NCBI RefSeq assembly: GCF_025354735.1
Contig: NZ_JANXMI010000233.1
Location: forward strand, 1-60,766
Length of the DNA: 60,766 nt
Origin: Rugamonas sp.
GTDB taxonomy: Bacteria; Pseudomonadota; Gammaproteobacteria; Burkholderiales; Burkholderiaceae_D
Reading direction: 5' to 3'
In this document: positions 17,843-25,243 of the stretch, in pieces
Layout: each line of letters starts with the position of its first letter
Numbering within the stretch: position 1 is the first letter of the stretch
Program-made: the position numbers and the translations under genes
The notes under the pieces: generated by a model
What the model saw: the letters and a program-made list of their open reading frames with translations, nothing else
Databases searched by the model: none
Told to the model about the DNA's origin: nothing

Positions 17843-18879
17843 CGTCCCCGGAGTTGATTCCAGCCGTTGCCGGCGGTCGGGCGGCCGATGCCGCGCACCA
17901 GTTCCGGCAGGCTGCCGTGGCGGCGGTCGAGCGCATCGCAGGCGCTGGCGAGCATGCGGCTGATCTGGATCGCGTGGCAGGGCCGGCGCGCCGGGTCGGT
18001 GTCGAGCAGGGCGCGCAGCAGCGCAAGCGCGGCGTCGCAGGCTTGCGGGTCGGTGGCGGCGATGCGCTCGACGAAGCGCGCCTCCTCATCGGCGTGCAGC
18101 GAGGCCGGGATGGCGCCGTTGTTGGCCTGCCTCAGGATGGCGGCGCCGCCGGTGTGGTGCTCGCGGTAGGCCGCGCCGCAGTCGTTGCAAAAGCGCAGCG
18201 GCTGGCCGCCGGTGACGAGGAAGTAAAAGATGGCGCCGAGCGAAAAATAATCGCTGCGCGCGCCGGTCTGGTAACCGTCGGCGGCGCCGAAGAATTGTTC
18301 CGGCGCCTGCCAGTTGGCGGTGCCGGCGTAGGAATGCGCGTGGACCTCGCCGAGCAGCCGGTTGGTGCCGAAATCGGCCAGCTTGACGGTGTTGAGCTGG
18401 GCGTCGAACAGCAGGTTGGCCGGTTTCAGGTCCAGATAGCGCCAGCCGTACTGGTGTACCTTGGCCAGCGCCTGATTGATTTGCCCTATCCAGTCGAGGA
18501 TGTGGGGGAAGGGGAGCCGGTCGCCGCGCGCCCCGACGGCGGCGACGTGCTTGCCCAGGTCCGTCGCCATCAGCTCCAGCGCCAGCACCGGCAGGCCGTC
18601 GTGCCAGCCGCTGTCGAGCAGGCGCACGATGTGGCGCTCGTCCCACGGTTCCAGCGATTGCAGAAACGCGATTTCGTTGGCGGCGCTGGCGATCCAGCGT
18701 TCGCGCTGCGGCGGCAGGGCGCGCGCCATCTGCTCCTGGTTGATGAGCTTGAGCGCGACGTCGCGCGTGTTGCGCGGCCCGCTGGCGCGCCATACGACGC
18801 CGTAGGCCGAGCCGGCGATCTGCTCGCGCAGGCGGTAGTGGCCCAGTTCCAAAGTGATGATAGTGTCGGCTGCTGTCAT
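17839..18879 (-). CDS. Ser/Thr protein kinase (Hanks type)
   Basis: This protein has 346 residues. The start at 18879 is chosen for GGGGA five bases upstream. Kinase motifs are G23-S-A-Y-G26-V-V, catalytic Lys44 (V-A-L-K-L), Glu69 of helix C, catalytic Asp150 and Asn155 in Y-L-D-L-K-P-A-N, D169-F-G, and A-P-E at 192-194. The usual HRD is replaced by YLD, making it a non-RD kinase. A C-N-D-C pair near 231-234 is unusual. No membrane helix or PASTA domain is present, so unlike PknB the kinase is soluble and any wall signal must come from partners. It is first in the six-gene operon; its last four bases overlap the SEDS start. Confidence 0.93.
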   Translation of the reverse strand: MTAADTIITLELGHYRLREQIAGSAYGVVWRASGPRNTRDVALKLINQEQMARALPPQRERWIASAANEIAFLQSLEPWDERHIVRLLDSGWHDGLPVLALELMATDLGKHVAAVGARGDRLPFPHILDWIGQINQALAKVHQYGWRYLDLKPANLLFDAQLNTVKLADFGTNRLLGEVHAHSYAGTANWQAPEQFFGAADGYQTGARSDYFSLGAIFYFLVTGGQPLRFCNDCGAAYREHHTGGAAILRQANNGAIPASLHADEEARFVERIAATDPQACDAALALLRALLDTDPARRPCHAIQISRMLASACDALDRRHGSLPELVRGIGRPTAGNGWNQLRGR

Positions 18880-19016
18880 GATTTCCCCGTCGGCGCATGT
18901 GTCATGCCGGTGTAGCGGGGGGAGCGGCGAAAAGCGCGCGTTTGTCATCATGGCGTCATGCGGCGCGGGCACACTGGCCGCATTCCTTCAGATCTCTCCC
19001 GATTTGAGAACGTTCG

Positions 19017-19045
19017 CCCGCGGCCGCAATGCCGCGGGTTTTTTT
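19017..19045 (+). terminator. Plus-strand intrinsic terminator without an obvious gene
   Basis: An 8-bp stem CCCGCGGC/GCCGCGGG (19017-19024 with 19031-19038, 6-nt loop) is followed by seven T on the plus strand, overlapping the stop codon of the minus-strand YceI gene. No plus-strand gene ends here; both neighbours read minus. Confidence 0.6.
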
Positions 19046-19808
19046 ATTCCGCCGCGACGAGGCGGAAGCGCAGCTCCATCTGGTCTTGCACCGCCAGCGC
19101 GCCGCCCATCACGGCGAATGGCACCAGTGCGAAATCGGTCTGCTTCAGATTGACGCTGCCGCTGACCGTCAGCGCGCCGTCGCGCCGCTCCATCCGCACC
19201 GCCATCGTCTGCGTGCGCGTGACGCCGTGCAGCGTGATCGACACCGTCAGCGCGCCATCGCCGCCGCCTTCGGCATGGACCTTCACCAGCGGATAGTGCT
19301 CGGCGTCGAGCACGCGCGTGAGCATATTGGTGCGGGTGCCGTCGACGGCGTCGGCCGAGGGCTGGGTGTCGAAGCCGGCCTCGGTGCGCAGCGCCGCTTC
19401 GTCGACCGTCATCTGATCGAGCCGGAACTGGAAGTCGGCGCGCTGGCGCTGCGGCGCCACCCGGCCCTCGATGGCGCGCGCGGCCACCACGTGGTCGTGG
19501 CCGAAGCGCGCCAGCGTGCCGCCGCGCCGCACGTTGATGGCGATCAGCGAGCGTTGCGGATCGATGCGCAGCACCTGCTGGCCCTGGGCGCGCGCCTGCC
19601 GGTAATCGCTGTCGTCGAAGGCCGTCGCCGCCACCGCCGCTGCCGATGCCGCCGCCGATGTTGATGGCGAAGCGGTGCCGGCCGGCGGCGGCGAAGCGCA
19701 GCCGGCCAGCGCGATCAGCATCATGAGCAGCGCGGCACATGGCGCCAGCGGCGGGGCGGCGACGCGCACACGGGTGGCGCGGCGAGAAGGTGTCACGGTC
19801 GATGTCAT
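19044..19808 (-). CDS. YceI-family lipoprotein
   Basis: This 254-residue protein has a lipobox L-I-A-L-A-G-C at Cys37, so it is probably membrane-anchored through lipid. From about residue 78 it has the YceI lipocalin-like barrel: L-I-A-I-N-V-R-R-G-G-x-L-A-R-F-G-H-D-H, T-R-T-N-M-L, L-D-A-E-x-Y-P, L-x-G-V-T-R-T and F-A-L-V-P-F. YceI barrels bind isoprenoid-like lipids. The Ala/Ser linker after the lipobox is low complexity. The start at 19808 is one of several possible. Confidence 0.85.
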   Translation of the reverse strand: MTSTVTPSRRATRVRVAAPPLAPCAALLMMLIALAGCASPPPAGTASPSTSAAASAAAVAATAFDDSDYRQARAQGQQVLRIDPQRSLIAINVRRGGTLARFGHDHVVAARAIEGRVAPQRQRADFQFRLDQMTVDEAALRTEAGFDTQPSADAVDGTRTNMLTRVLDAEHYPLVKVHAEGGGDGALTVSITLHGVTRTQTMAVRMERRDGALTVSGSVNLKQTDFALVPFAVMGGALAVQDQMELRFRLVAAE

Positions 19809-20125
19809 CGATGATCCAGTCGGGCGGTTGCGGTTGCGGTGGCGCGCGGCCGCTGCGGAACGGTAACACGATTCCGTTGGCGGCGAACGTCATGGGGCCG
19901 TCATATTCAACGCTTATGATGCGTCTCGCTGGCACCAGCGCGCTTCAGCTGACACCGGGTCCAAGCTGGCACGGGATTCACGAAGCGCGACTCAGCAGGC
20001 TGGCCGATGGCCTTGACATCGGCACCAATTCCCCGGCCGCCGGCGCAGAAAGTCGTCCGACGCCCGCAAATGCCACTCCTTAATCAAGTCCTAAGCCTGG
20101 CGCCGGCGATTGCTGGCACAGTAGC

Positions 20126-20281
20126 ACCTGTACCGCGCAATTCCAATTGCGCGCCAGGTTGCCGGACGATTAGACCGGCACAAATTCCCTCCAGGCGGCA
20201 CCATCGCCGCCGGAAACAGTCATCCCTACGCTCACGAGCGTTTCTGACCAGCCGCCTCGCAAGAAGCGACTGGTTTTTTTT
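20126..20281 (+). ncRNA. Candidate structured RNA ending in a terminator
   Basis: Five hairpins follow one another. First, ACCTG/CAGGT enclosing a perfect CGCGCAATT-CC-AATTGCGCG repeat (20126-20159). Second, TGCCGG/CCGGCA (20160-20180). Third, GGCGGC/GCCGCC (20194-20211). Fourth, ACGCTC/GAGCGT with a 2-nt loop (20228-20241). Fifth, ACCAG-TCGC/GCGA-CTGGT (20247-20274), followed by eight T. The order and final T run point to plus-strand transcription. I could not match it to a riboswitch or sRNA family. Its promoter would lie in 19810-20125. It could instead be a cluster of palindromic repeats. Confidence 0.4.
20247..20281 (+). terminator. Intrinsic terminator of the structured element
   Basis: A stem ACCAG/CTGGT continues, after a five-base bulge, into TCGC/GCGA around an AAGAA loop. 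It is followed by T8 at 20274-20281 and a second T6 shortly after. Confidence 0.6.
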
Positions 20282-20594
20282 GCCTTTTTTCCGGTGCTTA
20301 CAGCGCGTAGCCGGGCGGCGCGGCATTGTGGTGGAGCGGCGGTGGGATGCGGTGAGGCCCGGCGAATGTAAAACCAAAGCGATGGCTTGTCAATGAGGCA
20401 AGCATGGCGATACGCCACGCCATCGCCGGGGCGGGCGCGAACGGCGCTATGATGATGGTGGCGGCGTTGGCGCTGCGCTGCGACCGCGCCGGCGACGAAA
20501 AAACGCAGCAATTTGCGGCCGATGCGTGCAAAATACCAGAGACCGGAACATCCTCCTCGGGCCCGTCGCCCGACTTACCACCAGGAGTTGAAGC

Positions 20595-21224
20595 ATGAAG
20601 CTGTACACCACCGCCCGCGCGCCGAACCCGCGCCGGGTTGAAATGTTCATCGCCGAAAAAGGCATAGCCGGCATCGAGTGCGTGCAAATCGACATCGGCG
20701 CCGACGAACATAAAAGCGCGGCCTACCGGGCCAAGAATCCGCTGGCGCGCGTGCCGGCGCTGGAACTGGCCGACGGCCGCGTGCTGTGCGAAACGCGCGC
20801 CATTTGCAGCTGGCTCGAAGGCGCGCATCCAGAGACTAACCTGATGGGCGAAGGCTACGACGAACGCGCCTTCATCGAAATGGCCGACCGCCGCGTCGAA
20901 CTGCATCTGCTGCTCGGCATCGCCAACTGCGTGCGCCACACGCATCCCGGCCTGGCCAAGCTGGAACAGCCGCAGTTCGCCGAATTTGGCGCGGTGCAGG
21001 GCGAGCGGATGCGCGAAACGGCGCGCTGGCTCGATCAAACGCTGGCCACGCAAGCCTATGTCGCCGGCGCGCGCTTCACCATCGCCGACATCACGGCCTT
21101 CTGCGCGCTGGAATTCGGGCGCGGGCTGATGAAGTTCCGGCCCGGCGCCGAAGGCATGCCGCATTTGCAGGCCTGGCGCGACCGCATGGCCGACCGGCCC
21201 AGCGCGTCGGCCGGCCTGAAATGA
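20595..21224 (+). CDS. Glutathione S-transferase family protein
   Basis: This 209-residue protein has a good RBS (AGGAG, 9 bases before the ATG). The N-terminal thioredoxin-like half includes N-P-L-A-R-V-P-A-L-E-L and a D-G-R-V-L-C-E-T-R-A-I stretch (cis-Pro and the E-S/T glutathione-binding position, here E-T). The C-terminal helical half has the F-T-I-A-D-I-T-A N-cap motif. The substrate is not predictable. It may be co-transcribed with the periplasmic binding protein gene 10 bp downstream. Confidence 0.93.
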   Translation: MKLYTTARAPNPRRVEMFIAEKGIAGIECVQIDIGADEHKSAAYRAKNPLARVPALELADGRVLCETRAICSWLEGAHPETNLMGEGYDERAFIEMADRRVELHLLLGIANCVRHTHPGLAKLEQPQFAEFGAVQGERMRETARWLDQTLATQAYVAGARFTIADITAFCALEFGRGLMKFRPGAEGMPHLQAWRDRMADRPSASAGLK

Positions 21225-21234
21225 GCTGACCGAC

Positions 21235-22044
21235 ATGCCCGGCGACGACTGGAGCGGATGGCGGCGGCGTCGCTTGATGACGGCGCTGGGCGCCGCCGCG
21301 CTGGCGTCGAACGGCGTGGCGGCGGCGCAAACCGGCGCGTCCGCCGGTCCGCAACTGGGCACGCGGGAACGCCCGCTGCGCATGGTCGCCCTGGGCATAG
21401 AGCCGTTCGGCCAGCTCGATAAAGCGGGCCTCGCCAGCGGCCTCGCGGTGGACCTGGCCGACAGCGTGTCGCGCGAAAGCGGCATCGTCATCACCAGCAG
21501 CGTGGCGCCGTATCAGCGCGCGCTGGCGATGATGTCGAGCGGCCTGGCCGACATCATGATTACGATATCCAATTCGCGGCTGGAGCAGGTGGCCACGCCG
21601 TTGGCGACGTTCTTCAAAGGCGACGTCGTCGTCGTCGGCCGCGCCGGCACGCGCTTTCACAGCCTGGCCGATTTGCGCGGCAAGATGGTGGGGCAGATAC
21701 GCGGCGCCGAATATGTGGAGGCGGCCATCGCCGACGCCGGCATCATCAAGCATGAGACGAGCAGCCTGGAACAGACCATGCGCATGCTGCTGGAAGGACG
21801 CTACGAAGCGGCCATCGGCTTTCGCGGCGCGATGTTTTACGTGCTGCGCACCATGAACGTGCCGCGTGAAAAACTGGGGGCGACCCTGTTACTGAGCCAG
21901 CCCGATGTCTGGCTGTACCTGTCGCGCAAGGTGCAGGAGCCGGCCATCAACGCCGCGTTGATCAAGGCCGCCAACGCGCTGCGCGAGCGGGGCGCGGTCA
22001 AGGAACTGCTGGCCCATTATTTTGGCGGGCTGGCGAGCGAATGA
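21235..22044 (+). CDS. Periplasmic solute-binding protein (family 3)
   Basis: This 269-residue protein has a basic R-R-R-R-L-M N-terminus followed by a hydrophobic stretch ending A-A-A-Q, resembling a Tat or Sec signal peptide. The mature part follows the family 3 amino-acid-binding fold: P-F-G-x-L-D, G-L-A-V-D-L-A-D, the hinge S-G-L-A-D-I-M-I-T and D-L-R-G-K-M-V-G. No permease or ATPase gene is adjacent, so it may serve a distant transporter or act as a sensor. Its TGA overlaps an ATG at 22041. Confidence 0.85.
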   Translation: MPGDDWSGWRRRRLMTALGAAALASNGVAAAQTGASAGPQLGTRERPLRMVALGIEPFGQLDKAGLASGLAVDLADSVSRESGIVITSSVAPYQRALAMMSSGLADIMITISNSRLEQVATPLATFFKGDVVVVGRAGTRFHSLADLRGKMVGQIRGAEYVEAAIADAGIIKHETSSLEQTMRMLLEGRYEAAIGFRGAMFYVLRTMNVPREKLGATLLLSQPDVWLYLSRKVQEPAINAALIKAANALRERGAVKELLAHYFGGLASE

Positions 22045-22088
22045 TAGGCCGGCCCGATTCGACATCATTAAAAATGGAAGCGATAACA

Positions 22089-22573
22089 ATGCAATCAAGC
22101 GGTTTTCGGCGGGCGACGGTTGATGACATTCCCGCGATGTCCACGATTCGATTGAGCGTGAGCGAGAATGTGGTTCCGATCCGAGTCGCATTACCCAGAA
22201 AATGTATGAAGATTATCTGGACTTGCTGGGGCGCGGCTGGGTGGCGGAAGTGGACGGAACTATCGCGGGATTCTGTTATGCGAACCAGACAGATTCGTCG
22301 ATCTGGGCGCTGTTCTTGGCGCAAAAATACGAAGGGCAAGGGCTGGCCAAGCAGTTGCTCGACCTGGCCACGGCCTGGCTTTTTGGGCAAGGCCGAGAGC
22401 TGGTGCGATTGAGCACCGGCATGGACACGAGGGCCGATCGATTCTATGCCGCGCAGGGTTGGACGCAGGAGCGGGTCGAAGGACGCGACGTTTTTTATCT
22501 GCGGGCGAAGCCTCGCGCCACATCGCACGCTGGCAAAATCGTGGCCCCGGCAACCGGCGCCACGCCCATCTAA
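22089..22573 (+). pseudogene. Frameshifted GNAT acetyltransferase
   Basis: The start at 22089 has GGAAG upstream and encodes F-R-R-A-T-V-D-D-I-P-A-M, the normal GNAT opening. Near 22171-22175 the frame shifts by one base. The continuation (S-D-P-S-R-I-T, then M-Y-E-D-Y-L, V-D-G-T-I-A-G-F-C, the acetyl-CoA loop Q-K-Y-E-G-Q-G-L-A-K-Q-L-L, and F-Y-A-A-Q-G-W) is intact in the other frame to 22573. One missing base explains it. It is either a recent pseudogene or a sequencing error. The 3' end overlaps the convergent transporter gene by 4 bp. Confidence 0.8.
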
Positions 22574-23964
22574 GCGACCGGCGCCGGATTGCCCGCCGTC
22601 GCCAGCGCTCGCTCAAGCCGCCGTCCGAAAACCAGCGCGAGAACGCCCCCCGTCGCCGCAATCGCCGCATGCATGGCCCAGAATTCCAGCGGGCTGAAAC
22701 GCTCGTACAGGCTGCCTAGCCAGCCGACCATGAAATTGGCAATGAACAGGCTCAGGAACACGGTGCCCATCAGGATGGAGCGCACGCGTGGCGGGGCGGC
22801 GCGCGATACCAGCGCGAGCAGGGTGGGCCAGTAATATAGAAAGGCCACGCCCAGCAACACATCGTAGGCGACCGGCACCAGCACCGGCACGCGCTCGGTC
22901 GTGGCGCAGCCGATCACCAGCAGCAGGTTGGCGGCGCAGGCGATCCATGCGCCGATGCCGATCTTGGCGACTTCTCCCGGCTCGCCGCTGCCCCGCGCCT
23001 GGCGGCGCCACAGGGCCAGCAAAAAGGGGACGGCGATGATGCTGATCAGCGAGTCGATGGAGTTGAACCAGACCACGGGCACATGAAAGCCGAGCAGGTC
23101 GAGGTCGACACCGCTCTCGGTCCAGATCAGTGCGATGTTTGAATTCTGATAATAGGCGATCGATTGGAAGATGGTCAGCGCCATCACGGCAAACAGGCTG
23201 ATGATGATGCGCCATTGCGCGCGGTCGAGCGGCGCCTGCGGCACGTCGGCGGGGTGCGCCGCGACGATGCTATCGGTCAGCTCGCGGTAGCCCATCAGGT
23301 AGGTCGCCAGGCCGAGCAGCATCAAGACGCCGGCCATGCCGAAGCCGGCGTGCCATCCGAAAAGTTGTGCCAGCAGGCCGCACACCAGCGGACCGGCCAC
23401 GGCGCCCACGTTGATGCCGATCGAGAAGATGGAAAATCCGCGCGTGCGTCCCGGCCCGTCGTCCGGCGCATAGAGCGTGCCGACCTGGGTGGAAATGTTA
23501 CCCTTCAAGAGGCCGCAGCCGACGATCAACAGGGCCAGAGCCAGCAGGAAGGAGGCATCGAAAGCCATCGCGATATGGCCGGCGCTCATCGACAGGGCGC
23601 CTATCGTCACCGCCGAGCGGCGGCTGAGCCAGCGGTCCGCGATATAACCGCCCAGCACCGGCGTGAAATAGACCAACGCGGTGTAGATGCCATACATCTG
23701 GGAGGCGAGCGCCAGTGTGCTCATCGGCCCGAAGATCGACTCCAGGCCGGCGCGCCATGTGGCGAATCCGGCGATGTGTTCCACGTGGCCGGGCAGGAAC
23801 AGCGATTCGCTCATGTACAGCACGAGCATGGCGGTCATGCCGTAATAGGAAAACCGCTCCCATGCCTCGGTGAACGCCAGGTAGCCGAGCGCGCGCGGTT
23901 CGCCGAAGAATGTGCCTGATCGCGTGACGGGCAGGGGCGGCGCGACGGTGCTGGTCATGTGCAT
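22570..23964 (-). CDS. POT/PTR family peptide:H+ symporter
   Basis: This 464-residue protein has about 12-14 membrane helices. The proton-coupling motif E33-A-W-E36-R-F-S-Y-Y-G in helix 1 is intact. Family marks are G-G-Y-I-A-D-R-W-L-S-R-R, G-L-L-K-G-N-I-S-T-Q-V-G-T-L-Y, and F-S-I-F-S-I-G-I-N-V-G-A. It imports di- and tripeptides driven by protons. The start may be the ATG at 23964 or the next one six bases on. A 44-bp copy of part of its 3' end lies 3.7 kb away at 26386. Confidence 0.92.
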   Translation of the reverse strand: MHMTSTVAPPLPVTRSGTFFGEPRALGYLAFTEAWERFSYYGMTAMLVLYMSESLFLPGHVEHIAGFATWRAGLESIFGPMSTLALASQMYGIYTALVYFTPVLGGYIADRWLSRRSAVTIGALSMSAGHIAMAFDASFLLALALLIVGCGLLKGNISTQVGTLYAPDDGPGRTRGFSIFSIGINVGAVAGPLVCGLLAQLFGWHAGFGMAGVLMLLGLATYLMGYRELTDSIVAAHPADVPQAPLDRAQWRIIISLFAVMALTIFQSIAYYQNSNIALIWTESGVDLDLLGFHVPVVWFNSIDSLISIIAVPFLLALWRRQARGSGEPGEVAKIGIGAWIACAANLLLVIGCATTERVPVLVPVAYDVLLGVAFLYYWPTLLALVSRAAPPRVRSILMGTVFLSLFIANFMVGWLGSLYERFSPLEFWAMHAAIAATGGVLALVFGRRLERALATAGNPAPVA

Positions 23965-24068
23965 GAAGTGTAGTCTTTATTTATACGGAGGGATGAAAGC
24001 GACGTCCAGGATGGGCGGCCGCCGCCATCATACACACTCCGTGGCCGTGTTGTCTTCTAATAATGGCA

Positions 24069-24097
24069 ATGCACGCGAACCGGCGCGCAGCGTGCAT
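24069..24097. repeat. Hairpin in the leader region of the BPSL0067 gene
   Basis: Inverted arms ATGCACGC and GCGTGCAT (8 bp) are separated by 13 bases, about 125 bp upstream of the BPSL0067-type gene. It could be a terminator-like or operator element; no T run follows. Confidence 0.35.
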
Positions 24098-24223
24098 TAG
24101 CACCCGTTTGATATTCCTCAACGAGTTGAGCGTCCAAAGAAGAAGGTTTGTCCTCGTACAAAAAGCTATTTTTTCGCCTCTGTAAATTAAGAAATTCCCA
24201 GTCCCATTCGATGGAGGCTTGAA

Positions 24224-24610
24224 ATGTCTCACGTTTATCCAAAAGCGGCAGCGCTTAAGGGGCAAGCAGTGGTGGGCACCCGTCAATGCGTCGCGCTGGT
24301 CCAGGAATAGGCAGGGGCTCCAACGACCCCGCACTGGCGTCAGGGCGAGGCGGTAGTCGGCAATAAAACTTTAAGGGAAGGCACGGCTATCGCCACTTTT
24401 GAAAATGGGCGTTACGCCAGCCATAGTCACGGTAATCATGCCGCGCTGTATATCCGCCAGGGTCCTAACGGTATTTTTGTCGCCGACCAGTGGAAACAAG
24501 CAGGGAAAACAAAAATTTCTGTACGGTTGCTGATGTCTTTGGGAAAAGAAAAAAATGGGAAGTTCAAACGCCCTAGCAATAATGCAGATGCATTCTTCGT
24601 AATCGAATAA
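24224..24610 (+). pseudogene. BPSL0067-type (NlpC/P60-like) protein with in-frame TAG
   Basis: The RBS GGAGG lies 7 bases before the ATG. The frame reads M-S-H-V-Y-P-K, then G-T-R-Q-C22-V-A-L with the probable catalytic cysteine, then a TAG at 24308-24310 (codon 29). It continues open: H-W-R-Q-G-E, G-T-A-I-A-T-F-x-N-G-R-Y, G-N-H72-A-A-L-Y-I-R-Q, D-Q-W-K, to TAA at 24608. This matches BPSL0067-family proteins, small Cys/His peptidase- or amidase-like domains often linked with type VI secretion. A single substitution (for example from CAG or TAT) explains the stop. The stop and next start share a base (TAATG). Composition is lower in GC than its neighbours. Confidence 0.75.
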
Positions 24611-25074
24611 TGTCCATACGACGCCAGGTCGCAGGCAATTTCCCTCGCCGATTAGCGCTTGGTGCGGCGGTGCTCATGCTCACCGCCCCGGCCATATCGC
24701 AAGCCATCCCTCCAGACCTTGAGTGCCCTTCATCTATTCCAGAGAAGTCGGTACATTTTACGGACATGCCGTCTGGCTGGAAAATCTTTGTCGGCGCGCC
24801 GCTGTACCTGCATGCGGCAGCGCCTATGAGCACGCCACCCGAAATGCTTGGTGAACTTATACAAGACTCGGAGCGCAGGACCAAGACATCAATAGTGGAT
24901 ACTTACAAAATTGACGGCAACTTCCCTAATGGTAAATGGCTCGCGTGTAAGTATGGTGAGTCGGACCAAATGACTTTGGCGCGTCAATTGCCTGATGCTA
25001 CCGATGTCTGCATTATCACAACCCGGCAAGGCAAATACGTCGGGCAGAACGACATCAAAATCGACTGCAAATAA
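24610..25074 (+). CDS. STY0301-family exported protein (candidate immunity protein)
   Basis: This 154-residue protein has an N-terminal signal peptide (R-R-L-A-L-G start, cleavage near S-Q-A), so it is periplasmic. Four cysteines (in L-E-C-P-S, L-A-C-K-Y, D-V-C-I-I and I-D-C-K) could form two disulfides. The S-G-W-K-I-F, P-P-E-M-L-G-E-L and G-K-W-L-A-C-K-Y-G patterns match STY0301-type proteins. It is translationally coupled (TAATG) to the preceding BPSL0067-type gene. A periplasmic partner of a wall-degrading enzyme would be its immunity protein; this is inference from arrangement. Confidence 0.75.
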   Translation: MSIRRQVAGNFPRRLALGAAVLMLTAPAISQAIPPDLECPSSIPEKSVHFTDMPSGWKIFVGAPLYLHAAAPMSTPPEMLGELIQDSERRTKTSIVDTYKIDGNFPNGKWLACKYGESDQMTLARQLPDATDVCIITTRQGKYVGQNDIKIDCK

Positions 25075-25243
25075 CGCCGATAAAAACGTTGGGCGGCGGA
25101 ACTGAAGGAGAGGCAATTCAAGATTGCCGTCCTACCGCGTCAACCAGCTCGATCCTGGGCCGCCCATCGTGGCGCGCGCCTTCCTGCGGCGACTACGGCG
25201 GCTAGCCGCGAAGTACCCATATCGTCCACACCGCTTTTCTAAG

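Larger units (their letters stand above)
19809..20594. other. Gene-poor interval with structured element
   Basis: About 790 bp lie between the YceI and GST genes. No convincing protein gene is seen; open frames on both strands lack recognisable composition and RBS. Its centre (20126-20281) is a run of hairpins described separately. The last 200 bp before the GST gene should contain its promoter. Confidence 0.5.

Noticed and set aside
10328..18879. TerY-type phosphorylation triad or type VI secretion regulatory cluster (PpkA/PppA/Fha)
   Set aside because: No von Willebrand A protein, and no Tss/VgrG/Hcp genes are in the window; the SEDS and SH3 genes point to the cell wall instead.
20190..20215. 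Fluoride riboswitch core on the minus strand
   Set aside because: A GGCGATGG-like stretch is present, but the downstream pseudoknot segment and the expected target genes (crcB, fluoride antiporter) are absent.
20170..20511. Small minus-strand protein in the YceI-GST interval
   Set aside because: No RBS, no recognisable domain, and it runs across the hairpin array and terminator; treated as non-coding.
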